NCBI GenBank assembly: GCA_965153455.1
Contig: OZ234504.1
Coordinates: forward strand, 10,230,001 to 10,294,000
Direction: 5' to 3'
Source: Sphagnum compactum
Lineage: Eukaryota; Bryophyta; Sphagnopsida; Sphagnales
Length of the DNA: 64,000 nucleotides
Shown here: piece after piece, positions 11,105-22,000 of the stretch
Layout: every line of letters starts with the position of its first letter
How positions within the stretch are numbered: position 1 is the stretch's first letter
The notes under the pieces: model-generated
The model's input: the letters and a program-made list of their open reading frames with translations, nothing else
Database searches by the model: none
What the model was told of the DNA's origin: nothing
Made by a program: the position numbers and the translations under genes

Positions 11105-12670
11105 GTTTATTTCCCATCATTAAACATAATGGTTAAACTTAGGTGATAACTAGTGGTTAAACTCAATGATTTAAAATAATGGTTAAATTTAGTGACTAAT
11201 TCAATGATTTAAACTAATGGTTAAACCTAATGGTTAAATTCAATGACTTAAATTATTGGCTAAACCTAATGGCTAAACTCAACGATTTAAATTAATGGCT
11301 AAATTTAGGGGTTAAACTCAACGACTTAAATTAATGGCTAAACCTAGCAGCTAAATTCAACGACTTAAATTAATGGCTAAACATATTGGCCAAACTCAAC
11401 GACTTAAATTAATGGCTAAACCTAATGGCTAAACTCAACAACTTAAACTAATGGTTAAACCTAGTGGTTAAACTCAATAACTTAAACTAATGGCTAAACC
11501 TATTGGCTAAATTCAACAATTTAAACTAATGACTAAATTTAGTGGTTTAATTTAACGACTTAAATTAATGACTAAACTTAGTGGCTAAACTATCAACTTA
11601 AATTAATGGTTAAACCTAATGGCTAAACTTAGCGACTTAAACTAATGGCTAAATTCATCGACTTAAACTCATGGCTAAACATAGTGGCTAAACTTAACGA
11701 TTTAAATTCATGGCTAAACATAGTGGTTAAACTTAATGATTTAAACTGATGGCTAAACCTAATGGCTAAATTCAGCGACTTAAATTCATGGCTAAACCTA
11801 GTGACGAAATTTAATGATTTAAATTAATGGTTAAAATTAGTGGTTAAATTTAGCGACTTCAACTAATGGTTAAACTAGTAGTTAAACTCAATAATTTAAA
11901 CTAATGGGTCCTAGTGGCTAAACTTAAGGACTTAAACTCAATGACTAAACTAATGGCTAAACTGTGGTTAAACTCATCGACTTAAACTAATGGCTAAACT
12001 TAGTAGTTAAACTCATCGACTTAAACTAATGGCTACACCTAGTGGCTAAACTCACTGACTTAAATTAATGGTTAATCTTAGTGGCTAAACTCATCAACTT
12101 AAACTATTGGTTAATCCTAGTGGCTAAACTCAACGACTTAAATTAATGGTTAAACATAATGGTTAAACCTTGATTTAATTTATTGATTAAATCTAATGGC
12201 TAAACATAGTAACTAAACTTAGTTGATACACTTAATGATTAAATTTCATAGTTAAACATAGTGATTAAATTTAATTGATAAACCTAATGGCTAATAATAT
12301 TCTTGGCTAAACCTAGGTTAAACCTTGTGGCAAAATCTAATGGCTAAACATAATGGCTAAAATTTGGCTAAACATAATGTTTAAACTTACGCTAAATTTA
12401 ATGGTTAAACATAATGGCTAAACTTAATGGGTAACTCTAGTGATTAAACATATTAGATAAACCTAAGTTATACCTAGTGACTATATTTAATAGTTATTTA
12501 GGTTATACCTATTGGTAAAATTTTATTGGTTCAACTTAAATTAAACAAATTGCCAAATTTAATGGTTAAACATAATGGCTAAATTTAAAGTAAATTTAAT
12601 GGCTAAAATTTGGGTAAACCTAATGACTAAATCTAATGGTTGAACCTAATGGTTACACTTAGTGGCTAAA
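11105..12670 (+). repeat. Degenerate minisatellite, about 39-bp unit built of three ~13-bp subunits
   Basis: The consensus unit reads AATGGCTAAACCT - AGTGGCTAAACT - CAACGACTTAAATT. The first two subunits are clearly related and the third is a diverged relative. About 30 units can be followed to near 12170. After that the array decays into the simpler 13-mer AATGGCTAAACAT. Variation is mostly T/C at the GGCTAA/GGTTAA position. No open frame is maintained. Confidence 0.93.
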
Positions 12671-12674
12671 ATTA

Positions 12675-12895
12675 AGTAGGTAAATGGGTGGATAAGGAAA
12701 GTAAATAATATGTTGGTAGGTGGGTAGATAAGTAGGTAGGTTGTACGAAAGTGAAAAATATAGGTAGGTATGTAGGTAAAAAAATATAGGTAGGTAGGTA
12801 AGTAAATAAAAGGTAGGTGGGTGGGTGGATACTAAGTAGGTAAGTAGATAACTAAATAAATAGGTGGTTGAGTAGGTAGGAAGTAGATTCATGGG
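12675..12895 (+). repeat. TAGG-type degenerate tetranucleotide array
   Basis: GTAGGTAGG/GTGGGTGG/AAGTAGATAA variants abut the 39-bp minisatellite. Confidence 0.9.
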
Positions 12896-12899
12896 GTAG

Positions 12900-13215
12900 T
12901 AAACCATGTCGTATTTGATTAAAAATCATTGGTCATCTTGATTAAATGTTCAATTTGATTAAAAACCATGGTTATTTTGATTTAGATCATTAGCCATTTT
13001 GATTAAATTTTAAATTTGACTAAATACCATTGGCCATTTTGATTAAGGTTGTACAACTTGACTATGTGTATTTAGTAAAATGAACCACTATAGTCAAATT
13101 GATCAATCAACAAATACATGTGTCATTCAAGCCCTTAACCCTGAGTCAAAATGTACATGTCCATTAGTCAAAATGCCAAGTTAGTCAATTTGAACCTCTT
13201 AAAAAACCATGAATC
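12900..13215 (+). repeat. Degenerate tandem repeat, TTTTGATTAAA motif
   Basis: Several diverged units share AACCATTGGCCATTTTGATTAA-like order, about 40-50 bp apart. It then grades into unique AT-rich DNA. Confidence 0.6.
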
Positions 13216-14214
13216 GTAATAGTGAGGCCAAGTACTTTGTTATCAACATTTATGATGAAGTTACCACAATTGACAATCAATCTTAGTGTAGGGTGGACAC
13301 ACATGTTGTTGATGGCTTTAAAAGGATGTCATTATTGTTAAATCTTGAAAAGATGGTTAATGGAAATAATGTTGATAACTTAACCTACATCACAAATTTA
13401 CAAGCTTCATGGGTTCATTCCAAATCCATGCGATTTTTTTAATTTCATAGGTTCATATTGGTTAAACACGAATGTCGTGCATTATTTAAACATGAAAGTT
13501 GTGTGTACAATTTTCGTGTGTAAACAACACAAATAGCCATACAACATCCATGTTCAAATAATACAAATATGCATATGACTTCATGTCTAAACAATGCACA
13601 TGATATTAGTGTTTAAACAACACAAATAAATGAATGACATTCGTGTTTATTCCATAAGAACTTATGAAAAATAGATTTTGCACAACTATTATTGCCAAAA
13701 TCATGACCCATTAAATTTGTGATGTATTTGATTAGGAAGTTTTTTATGGAGTATGCGGTTTGACAATTGATCAAATTGGTACTAAGTTTATTTATTCACT
13801 ATGAGAAAAAAGGTATTTTACAACTAACCTTGTAATTCAATTTTAAATTGCACAAAACATTTGCAACTCATTGTATTTATAGGCTGTGAATGTTAATGGA
13901 CAAGTTGCATGAGTTGTAAGGTTACAACTCACTGTATATATGGTGCAATTCATTGCAACTCAATTAAATCAACTCATTTTAAACTACTACGTAACTCCAT
14001 TATGATTATGCCCATGATGTCATGTTGATGTCATTAATTATCATCCATTCATTATAATTTAACATGTGACACTATGAACATTTTTTGACATAATCAAAAA
14101 ATAATAATATTGATTTCCATTGTCCATTATGATGGTTCGAAATTGTGACATGTGGCATGATAAAAAAATTGCCACATGGTATTTTGGAAAAAATAAAAAG
14201 AAATAAATATCTAT
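13216..14214. other. AT-rich region with weak AAACAAC(A)CAAAT repeats
   Basis: Around 13450-13650 the motif TTTAAACA.CACAAAT recurs loosely. Nothing else was recognised. Confidence 0.4.
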
Positions 14215-14390
14215 TTTAGTAGCTAGGTAGGTCATACATAACCATAGGTAGGTATGTTGGTATGTCTTAAGACATACATACCTATGTACTTATTTAGACC
14301 TACCTACCTACATACCTATGTAGATAGGTAGAAAAACATGACCTACTTATTTACATATGTAAGTAAATAGGTAGGAAAATACAAGACTAA
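14215..14390. repeat. TAGG/CCTA array with a central 18-bp perfect palindrome
   Basis: TAGG units on the left face CCTA units on the right. The centre GTATGTCTTAAGACATAC (14260-14277) is a perfect palindrome and the flanks ..AGGTATG/CATACCT.. extend the symmetry. It lies just right-adjacent to a Copia-gag-like relic. Confidence 0.85.
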
Positions 14391-14440
14391 GTGAACAAAA
14401 TAATAGAAGTGAAAATATATCTTTTTATTTTATGTTTTAT

Positions 14441-14665
14441 TTAAATAGGGTTAAGTTCTTTTGAGCTCATCCTAAAATGGCACATGTATTTTAATGTGAG
14501 AACATAAGAAAACATGTTATTTATATAGTTTGTAACATGGGATTCAAAAACATTTAGCATATGGGTTAAATCTTTTAGTTGTTTATTAGTTACAAATTGA
14601 GTTGCAATTACAGAAAGTTTTTCCCACATGTTTTGTGCTTGTTTTTCATTATGTAAATTATACAA
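14441..14665 (-). pseudogene. Fragment resembling Ty1/Copia-type Gag (UBN2-like)
   Basis: The - strand frame contains AQNMWEKLSVI, VTNKQL, then SHVTNYIN followed by LTLKYMC. These match the order of the plant Copia Gag core: A..MW.KL, then TNK..L, then SVTN.IN, then L..MG. There is no zinc knuckle, protease or polymerase region around it. A diverged relative lies at 31215-31420. This is family resemblance from memory; a profile search would settle it. Confidence 0.5.
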
Positions 14666-14689
14666 TTAAATTAGTGATTATATGATAAT

Positions 14690-15740
14690 TAAATATGTGA
14701 ATTAATTATTTAATATTTAATTATTTGAGTTAATTACTTTGTTCAAATAATTAGTTACTAAAATATTTTATTTTATGAAAAATCATTATTGAAACACAAA
14801 TTTTTGAAGTAAATATATGATAATTAATTATTCGGATTAATTATTTGAATTAATTAACTAGTGAGTTAGTTATCTAAATTGATTAATCTAATTCAAATAA
14901 TTAGTTAATTCATAAATTAAGATATTTAATATTAGATGATTTTTAATTTAAAAATAAATATTATTTAAAATAATTAATATAATTTATTTGATGGTTTATT
15001 ATTAGATGATTAATTTTTTAAATTCACATAATTAACCACTTATCATCTGAATTTTTGATTTTATTATTATTTTATTAAATTAATGATGAAATAATTATAT
15101 GAATCAAAATTATGTATAATTTATAAAAATTAATTAGTTCATAATAATTAATAATTAATGAGGTAAAAATTATTGAAAAAAATTCATTATTAAATGTTAT
15201 ATTATGAAATATGAATTTGGGTAAAAAAGATCAAGGTATAATAGGTGTATCCATATGTACATCGAATTGAATTTTTAATATATTACACATTGCTTTTAGT
15301 TTTACATCTAAATTAATTATATGTATGCAAATAATTAATAAATTAATTAAGATAATTAATGATTTGGCAATTACTTTTAAATAATCAATCTAACATTATG
15401 AAGTATCCCCAATTTGGATAAAAAAATTTCTGATTATTATTTAATAAATAATTGTTTTGTTAATTAATGTCAAATTAATTATATGAATTACACTTATTTA
15501 TTCATATTAATAACCAATTATTTAGTATAATCAATAAGTTTATAATAAGTAAACATATTAAACATTTTAAATATTTAATAGGCAAATGATTGAAACAATA
15601 AATCTTTATAAAACATTACATATGAATATGTATCCTTATTAAATTATAAGTAGTTGCACTATAATTATAACATTAGTACTTTATTATTGACACACTAATG
15701 GGTTTATTAATTGTATCGATGAAAATCATAATTAAAAAAA
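14690..15740. other. Extremely AT-rich tract dominated by TAATTA/ATTAATT
   Basis: The tract is made of ATTAATTA, TTAATTATT and similar words without a clear period. Similar tracts lie at 31560-31910 and 36100-36430. No coding potential. Confidence 0.75.
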
Positions 15741-18300
15741 GTAGTTGCAATTGTGTCCCATAGTGGGTATTGGAAATGTGAACACTTGACATGATCGCAT
15801 GTATGTACATTGTACACTAATTACAACATAGTTGTTGCTTTAGTGACATATTTATATAGTTCAAAATAGTTGCCACATGTAACTATGATGCAACACTTGA
15901 AAAAATCAAATATGGTTGACTACATCTGTATGTATGATGTGTATAAATTATCGTGTAGAATATCCATTTTCAATTCATTTGGAACTATAATATAATTAAC
16001 TAATTTTTTGGCATAACAATTTATTTATTATTACCCCGTATTTCCAAAGGGATAGTTGCACAATAGTTGTAATATTCAAAGGATAGTTGTATATGAGTTG
16101 TTTCTTAAACTTTAGTTGCAAGGTGGTGTGGTTTTGACAAATGTGATTTCTCATAGTGGTTTTGGATCAAATGGGGTTGTAATGTTCACAAGCTTATAAA
16201 CTAATGTTGCTATTCAATTCAAATCTAAAAGTTGCACCTTTTGTGATTGTAGTGCATTGCATGTCACTTCAAACTAACATGGCTTTGTAATTTTTTTGGT
16301 TTAAACTTTAGTTTGTAAGTTTGAGAGGTTATTGTATACCACATAAACATTTTTCATCTTCACTAAAAAGACATTTTGAGCATGACATTCTTACCAAGTT
16401 TCTTGAAACCAAGGGTTTGAAATTGCTTCATAATGTAAAACTAGGTCAATTTCATGTCATCCCTTGCTAAATAAGTTATTGCAAACTACAAAATTCTAGT
16501 GTTCAAGATGAATGACAACTTGTATATTGTGCCAATAGCAAAGACCAACCTACAAAAATGTTTTGTTTTGCACCATATTGTTCCTAACCCTTCTTGATGA
16601 AAGTAAATTTGATCTTGGAGGTTCTTTTTTAAAGATCACTATGCAGAACAACCATGTTATTATTATAGAACTACCATTAATGTGCAACCCTATCACTAAA
16701 TTGTGGTTTACACTAGCATACAACAACCTTTTGTAACATTCATTGTCTAAGTATTTTACGTTTGTAAATGTTGAGGCATAACAACAAGGATGAGGGATAA
16801 TTAGAAATATAATTTATTAATGTTTAAATAATAATCAGGTTTCAAGGAAAGAAATTTGGAATTATTTTCTCTCCCATGTGGAGTTGTATTGTATGGTACA
16901 TTTTTGGGAATTTGAAAATACTTGTAGGAAAAAAATTAGAAGTATGAGGATTGAGAAATAAAAAGAAGAAATCATAATTGTTGTACAATTTTTATTTTAT
17001 TTTTCATTATGATTTTGTACGTGTATATGTACTTGCTTGAAGTACAGATTTGAATATGTTTAATTTTGTTTTTGGTTTACATTATGATTTTACATGGCAA
17101 AATTACTTGTTTGAAGTACATAATTCAAACTATTATGCTTTTGTAGATCTTGTTAGTTGACTTGTATGTATTTATGGGAAGTATGGTTTTATTTTGTGAC
17201 TACAAATTTGTATTATATTCGACATATGAATTAGTACTTATTAGCAGAGTTGTTTGTAGCCATGATTTTAAGTAATGTAAAAGATGATTGTTGTTTTTCC
17301 ACCTTGTTTTCCCTAAAATCCAAGTTGCACAATTGATTAACCAAACACTTGGATTTGGTTGTTAGGATGTTTACATAGGATCATTCCATTCTTGATAGTT
17401 TTTCTTTTGGGGATGCCATGAAGGATTGGAGTGACAATAATGTGAGATATGCACTAGATTAGTAGATTTTTGATATGTTATGCCAATAACTCATGGTGCA
17501 AGTTTTATTATCGTTTCTATTGCACTTGTAACTTATATGGTCACAATAAGCTATTTACTATGGCATGAAGATTATACTTGATGATCAAGATTTCAGTTTG
17601 GTACCAAATGTATGTGGCTCCTAATGGGAATATAAATTAGTGGAAGTTTGGATCTCCACCCAAGTTCCTTTTCATTGAATTGGAAATTTCTTTTTTTGAA
17701 TCTTTGAACATTGCATGAGTGATATTTTGGTTTATGCTATTGTTGCATTTTGGGTGGATGCTTTGCAAGTGCTTATCTTGTGATGTATGGCAACATGTAC
17801 TAATGTGGGTATGCAAGTATGGTTCTATTGTGTGTGGCTTTTGTAGTTCGAGGTTGGGTTGTAGTGGTAGGATCCATAAGGATTGGGGTTTGAACCCCCC
17901 AATCCATCGTAGTCTTCTTGTAACTTGTTTGCTTTTCTAGTTTCTTTCACTCTATTTCTTTCAATTGATGTTGTTTGATTTAGTATGAGTTTTTGTCAAG
18001 TTACTGTTTTTACTCATGAACAACTAAGATCTCTGCAAGCTCCGTTGCAACATGCGAATGAAGCGATTCATATGTGACAGATTCTAGCTATTGCACTTTC
18101 CATAACTTGAGTTCTGTGTACATAATTATTGTGACTGAGTTGATCGATTATGTGATGAATGTGGGGGTTGCAATTGTAGACAATAATGTTTACTTCATTG
18201 TAGGATGTTTGTGTGGAGAGTGTAGGCACCCATTTTGGTTGCAGAGCAGTTTGATACACACTGCATCAAATTTCAAAGTTTGAATCCAAAGTGTTCATAC
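15741..18300. other. AT-rich region, no gene recognised
   Basis: GTTGCA/AGTTGCAA words recur between 15740 and 16330. A hairpin GGATTGGGG-TTTGAA-type with CCCCCCAATCC sits at 17880-17905. It contains GGGTTTGAACCC, which looks like a tRNA T-arm/B-box, but no complete tRNA can be folded around it. Composition rises towards the BMS1 island after about 18000. Confidence 0.45.
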
Positions 18301-18547
18301 AAAATCCAAATCGACAGAATATGTATTATCAATCATGCCATAAGACTTCAACCTTTTGCTTGCTTACTCCCGACGTCAACCCAATGAAAAGCTTACAGAT
18401 ATCTCTGAGATAAGAGAGAAAACTTCATAATAACACTTTGAAGGCAATTGTTGTGTCAGTTCCAGCAAAAACCAAATACAGTAGAACAGAATAAGTTGCA
18501 CCTTCATTCATTGAAGCTGCAACAAGCTTGTGAGGCTAACCTTCATT

Positions 18548-18838
18548 TTATTTTCGCTTGCCCCTGTACAAGCAAGCATCTAAACCTGAAGGATCTAAGC
18601 CTCCATATAGAGGGTGGGCAAATGCAGACGGTAGTTGTTGAAGCCCTTCTGCACCCTCTTTGAATTCTCCTGCTAGCATGAGTCCCCTTGGTTTGATGGA
18701 TGGACTGAGTTTCTTTGATGCTATATAGAGAGGAGCTTCTTTATGACAGTAGCTCAAGACTCCATCATCTTTATTGACCATTTGTCCTCTTAAGGTCCAT
18801 GAAGCCAGCACTGGATTGTGTAGTTTTTCTTCCCACAA
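18548..18838 (-). CDS. Unidentified 96-codon open frame, divergent from BMS1
   Basis: The frame runs from ATG at 18838 to TAA at 18548 on the - strand. It looks natural (for example EFKEGAEGLQQLPSAFAHPL, then YGGLDPSGLDACLYRGKRK at the end) with unremarkable codon use. I do not recognise the family. It starts about 230 bp from the BMS1 ATG on the opposite strand. It could be a small gene sharing a bidirectional promoter, the last exon of a broken gene, or chance. No signal peptide or membrane segment is seen. Confidence 0.35.
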   Translation of the reverse strand: MWEEKLHNPVLASWTLRGQMVNKDDGVLSYCHKEAPLYIASKKLSPSIKPRGLMLAGEFKEGAEGLQQLPSAFAHPLYGGLDPSGLDACLYRGKRK

Positions 18839-18975
18839 TTCTGTTTTCCATGTAAATGTGTGCGCAGTTTATGCATACAACTCTCAACAATTTTCAGCAG
18901 CGCAGGGTCTCGGTTATGCAGAAGGTTTTTAGGGCAGGAAGGTTCTGAGTTCTTCATGCTCATATTCACTCTTTC

Positions 18976-18998
18976 TGGGTTTAGGGTTTAGGGTTTTT
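18976..18998 (+). promoter_or_regulatory. Telo-box (TTTAGGG repeats) upstream of BMS1
   Basis: GGGTTTAGGGTTTAGGGTTT lies about 75-95 bp before the BMS1 ATG. Telo-boxes (AAACCCTAA on the other strand) are known in promoters and leaders of plant ribosomal-protein and translation genes. Its place here fits co-regulation of BMS1 with ribosome biogenesis. Confidence 0.75.
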
Positions 18999-19069
18999 CG
19001 GGGTTTGAGAGGACACAGGTCGCCTGATTGACATTTTACTCTTCTCTTCTGGTGTGGAGACTGGGGGCG

Positions 19070-22000
19070 ATGGCGGTCCCAGGAGCAGCTCCGGGAGGCC
19101 GAGCACAAAAGCAGCACAGACAAGCACAGGCTGGTCCTGCCAAAGAGAAGAAAGTCTCCATTGACAAGAAGAAGCGCGGCGTTTCCTCCGCGAAATCGGC
19201 TCCCAAGGTCAGACACACACCATTTCTTGGAATCTCTTTCTGTGTGCGTGTGTCTGCCTGTCTGGCTTTTGTCAGGAACTTCTTCTGCTACTTGCCTGCA
19301 CGTTCTTCGACGACTGAGCACCGTTTGAGTTTCAGGGATATCGTGGTTCGTTGATCGCGAATGTTTGGCTCGCACCCTAGTGTCGTTCTTTCTCTGCATG
19401 CAGGATTAGGGTAGGGGTTTTATACGGGATTTTGCAAAGCAAATGTTGGGTTTGGATAATCTGCAGAGACACTGGCTGATGATGGTTCTTGACGATGTTG
19501 TTAATCTTTTTCCTTACAGAAATCTAAGTTGATGATGATGGTATTTTGAGGCTGCACAGGCTTTTGCATTCAAATCTGCGAAGAAAGCAAAGAGATTACA
19601 GTCTCGGACTGCTGAGAAAGAGCAGCGCAGGCTTCATGTTCCACTTGTGGATCGCACTAGCGGTGAACCTGCCCCCTTCATCATTGTTGTACAAGGACCA
19701 CCTCAGGTACTTTTTGTATTTGCAAACTCCTGGTCCCTCTGAGCCCACTTGATCTTTATGGCTTGCAGATTGATTGATTGATCTCCCTGTTATCTCATTC
19801 CTGCAACAGAAGATTCAATGAAAGATGGAATCTGGAAATGCATTTTGTGAATTGCAAGATTGGACTAGATCCTTTGTGTCTTCTGATGTTGGTGACAGTG
19901 AATGAATGAATGCAGGTGGGCAAGACTCTTTTGATACAATCACTTGTAAAGCATTATACGAAACACAACCTTTCCGATGTCAGAGGTCCCATCACAGTCG
20001 TTGCAGGTATTTTGTGGATTCCATCCAACATCTGCAGAGCAAACCAGCACTGAAATTGAAGCTATGTTTTGGAGTCTGGATAAAAGAAGAGTCTTGAAGT
20101 GGCTGGACCACTTTGCTGAGGTGCACCTCCTTGTGTATGAGTTGTGTTTGGTGTCACTTATGGGTTGTCTGACTACTTCGTGTTGAGATGGTTTGTGCAA
20201 TGAAACCATTTGTGGAGAGAGAGAGAGAGAGAGAGAGATGAATGCAGATTGGCAGTTAGACAGGTGAGTTTGTTGGTTTTTGTTCCAGGCAAACAGAGGA
20301 GGCTCCAGTTTGTGGAGTGTGCAAATGATATCAATGCAATGATTGACGCAGCCAAATTTGCAGATCTGGTTCTGCTACTCACTGATGGCAGCTTTGGCTT
20401 TGAGATGGTGAGCCTCCCCAACACGCTACTAGTAATATTTGATTTGTTGCTTGAATCTTTGCATGCACCTTGTAGTGTAATGAATGATGGAAACTGATGT
20501 GTTGAGTTTGTTGGTTGGTGCAGGAAACATTTGAGTTTTTGAATGTCTTGCAGGTTCATGGCTTTCCCAAAGTCATGGGTGTTTTAACTCATCTTGACAA
20601 GTTTAAAGATGCAAAACGACTACGCAAGACAAAGAAAAAGCTGAAGAACCGGTTTTGGACTGAGATTTACGATGGAGCCAAATTGTTCTACCTCTCTGGT
20701 CTTGTGTATGGAAAGTGAGTAAGCCTTTCTGTTCATATCATCTGTGAAGAAGAATCAGATTGATGCAGAAGTGTCCCGTATTGAGTTGTGATGCTGTGAG
20801 CATGAAGCCTCAATGAGGATGTGGGTGGTGCTCCTGTTTTTGTGGGAGCATAGGTACCCAAAGCGAGAGGTGCATAACCTCGCAAGGTTCATATCAGTGG
20901 CCAAATTCAGGCCCTTGACATGGCGAGCAAGCCATCCTTATATTTTGGCAGACCGATTTGAGGATGTCACTCCTCCTGAGAAGGTGCAGGTTGATCCCAA
21001 ATGTGACCGCAGTGTCACTTTGTATGGCTATCTGCGTGGTAGTAACCTCAAGCAAGGAATGAAGGTTGGTACTTTCTTGCAGCTCTGGTTGTTAATTGTC
21101 TCCTTTGGCATAACTCTGCATATGCTCTGCTGTGGCTGCCATAAGGTAGAGTCTGACAGTTATGCTGTATTGAAGACTCAAGAGTAAGGTGTGGATTTTG
21201 AGGCAGGTACATATTGCAGGGGTGGGTGATTGTAAGCTAGCAGGGATTGCTGCCCTCCCAGACCCCTGTCCTCTGCCTTCAGCAACCAAGAAACATGGGT
21301 TGCGAGAAAAGGAGAAGCTGCTGTATGCACCCATGTCAGATGTGGGAGAGATGCTCTATGACAAGGATGCTGTTTACATCAACATCAATGACCACCAAGT
21401 TCAGTTTTCAAAGCCCGTAGACAATGCTGGAACCCAAGAAGGTGTCTTTCAACTCCTCAGATAGTTGGACTCATATGATTTTGTGCTTTCAACCTTGAGG
21501 ACTGCTTGTGTTTGCTTGTGTTCTCAGTTTCTGTTTTTCCAATGTGACTATCTTTGTATTGCAGAGAAGAAGAAGAATGTGGATGTGGGTGAAGCCATGG
21601 TCAACACTCTTCAAAACACCAAGTATTCAATTGATGAGAAGTTGGACCAGAGCTTTATCCAGCTCTTCCAAAGGACTACCCCTGTAAGTTTAGGAGCAGA
21701 AGATCATGAGGAGAGTGAGAGTGATGAAGAAGAAGAAGCAGAGGATAGTGATGAGGAGGAAGATGAAACCAGTGATGAAGGGCAGCCAGGAAACACTCAG
21801 GAAAATAGGCCTCCAGGTGTTGCTGATTATGCTGACAATTCTGACTCTGGTGAGGAGGTAGGGAGGTTGGTCAAAGCTGGAGCTTCCACTCCTAATAGTA
21901 GGAAGTTAACATTGAAGAAAATGAGCTCAAAAACTCCGAATTTACCAAAGACTGGACCCTCTGAGGTGAGGGAATTTGAAGGTGGGAGAATGAGGAGAAG

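Noticed and set aside
11105-12670. CRISPR-like array
   Set aside because: The units are contiguous and degenerate, without constant repeats and unique spacers, in a plant nuclear context.
12659-12907. 82-codon Tyr/Leu/Pro-rich - strand frame
   Set aside because: It is a direct translation of the TAGG-type tetranucleotide array.
14690-15740. Organelle DNA insertion suggested by very high AT
   Set aside because: No organelle gene, rRNA or tRNA was recognised. The same TAATTA words occur at other desert sites, so a nuclear repeat is more likely.
17880-17905. tRNA gene
   Set aside because: Only a T-arm/B-box-like hairpin is present. No acceptor stem, D-arm or anticodon arm can be placed around it.
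18929-19399. 156-codon - strand open frame over BMS1 exon 1
   Set aside because: It overlaps the telo-box, the first exon and intron 1 of BMS1 and has no recognisable family. Explained as an antisense shadow.
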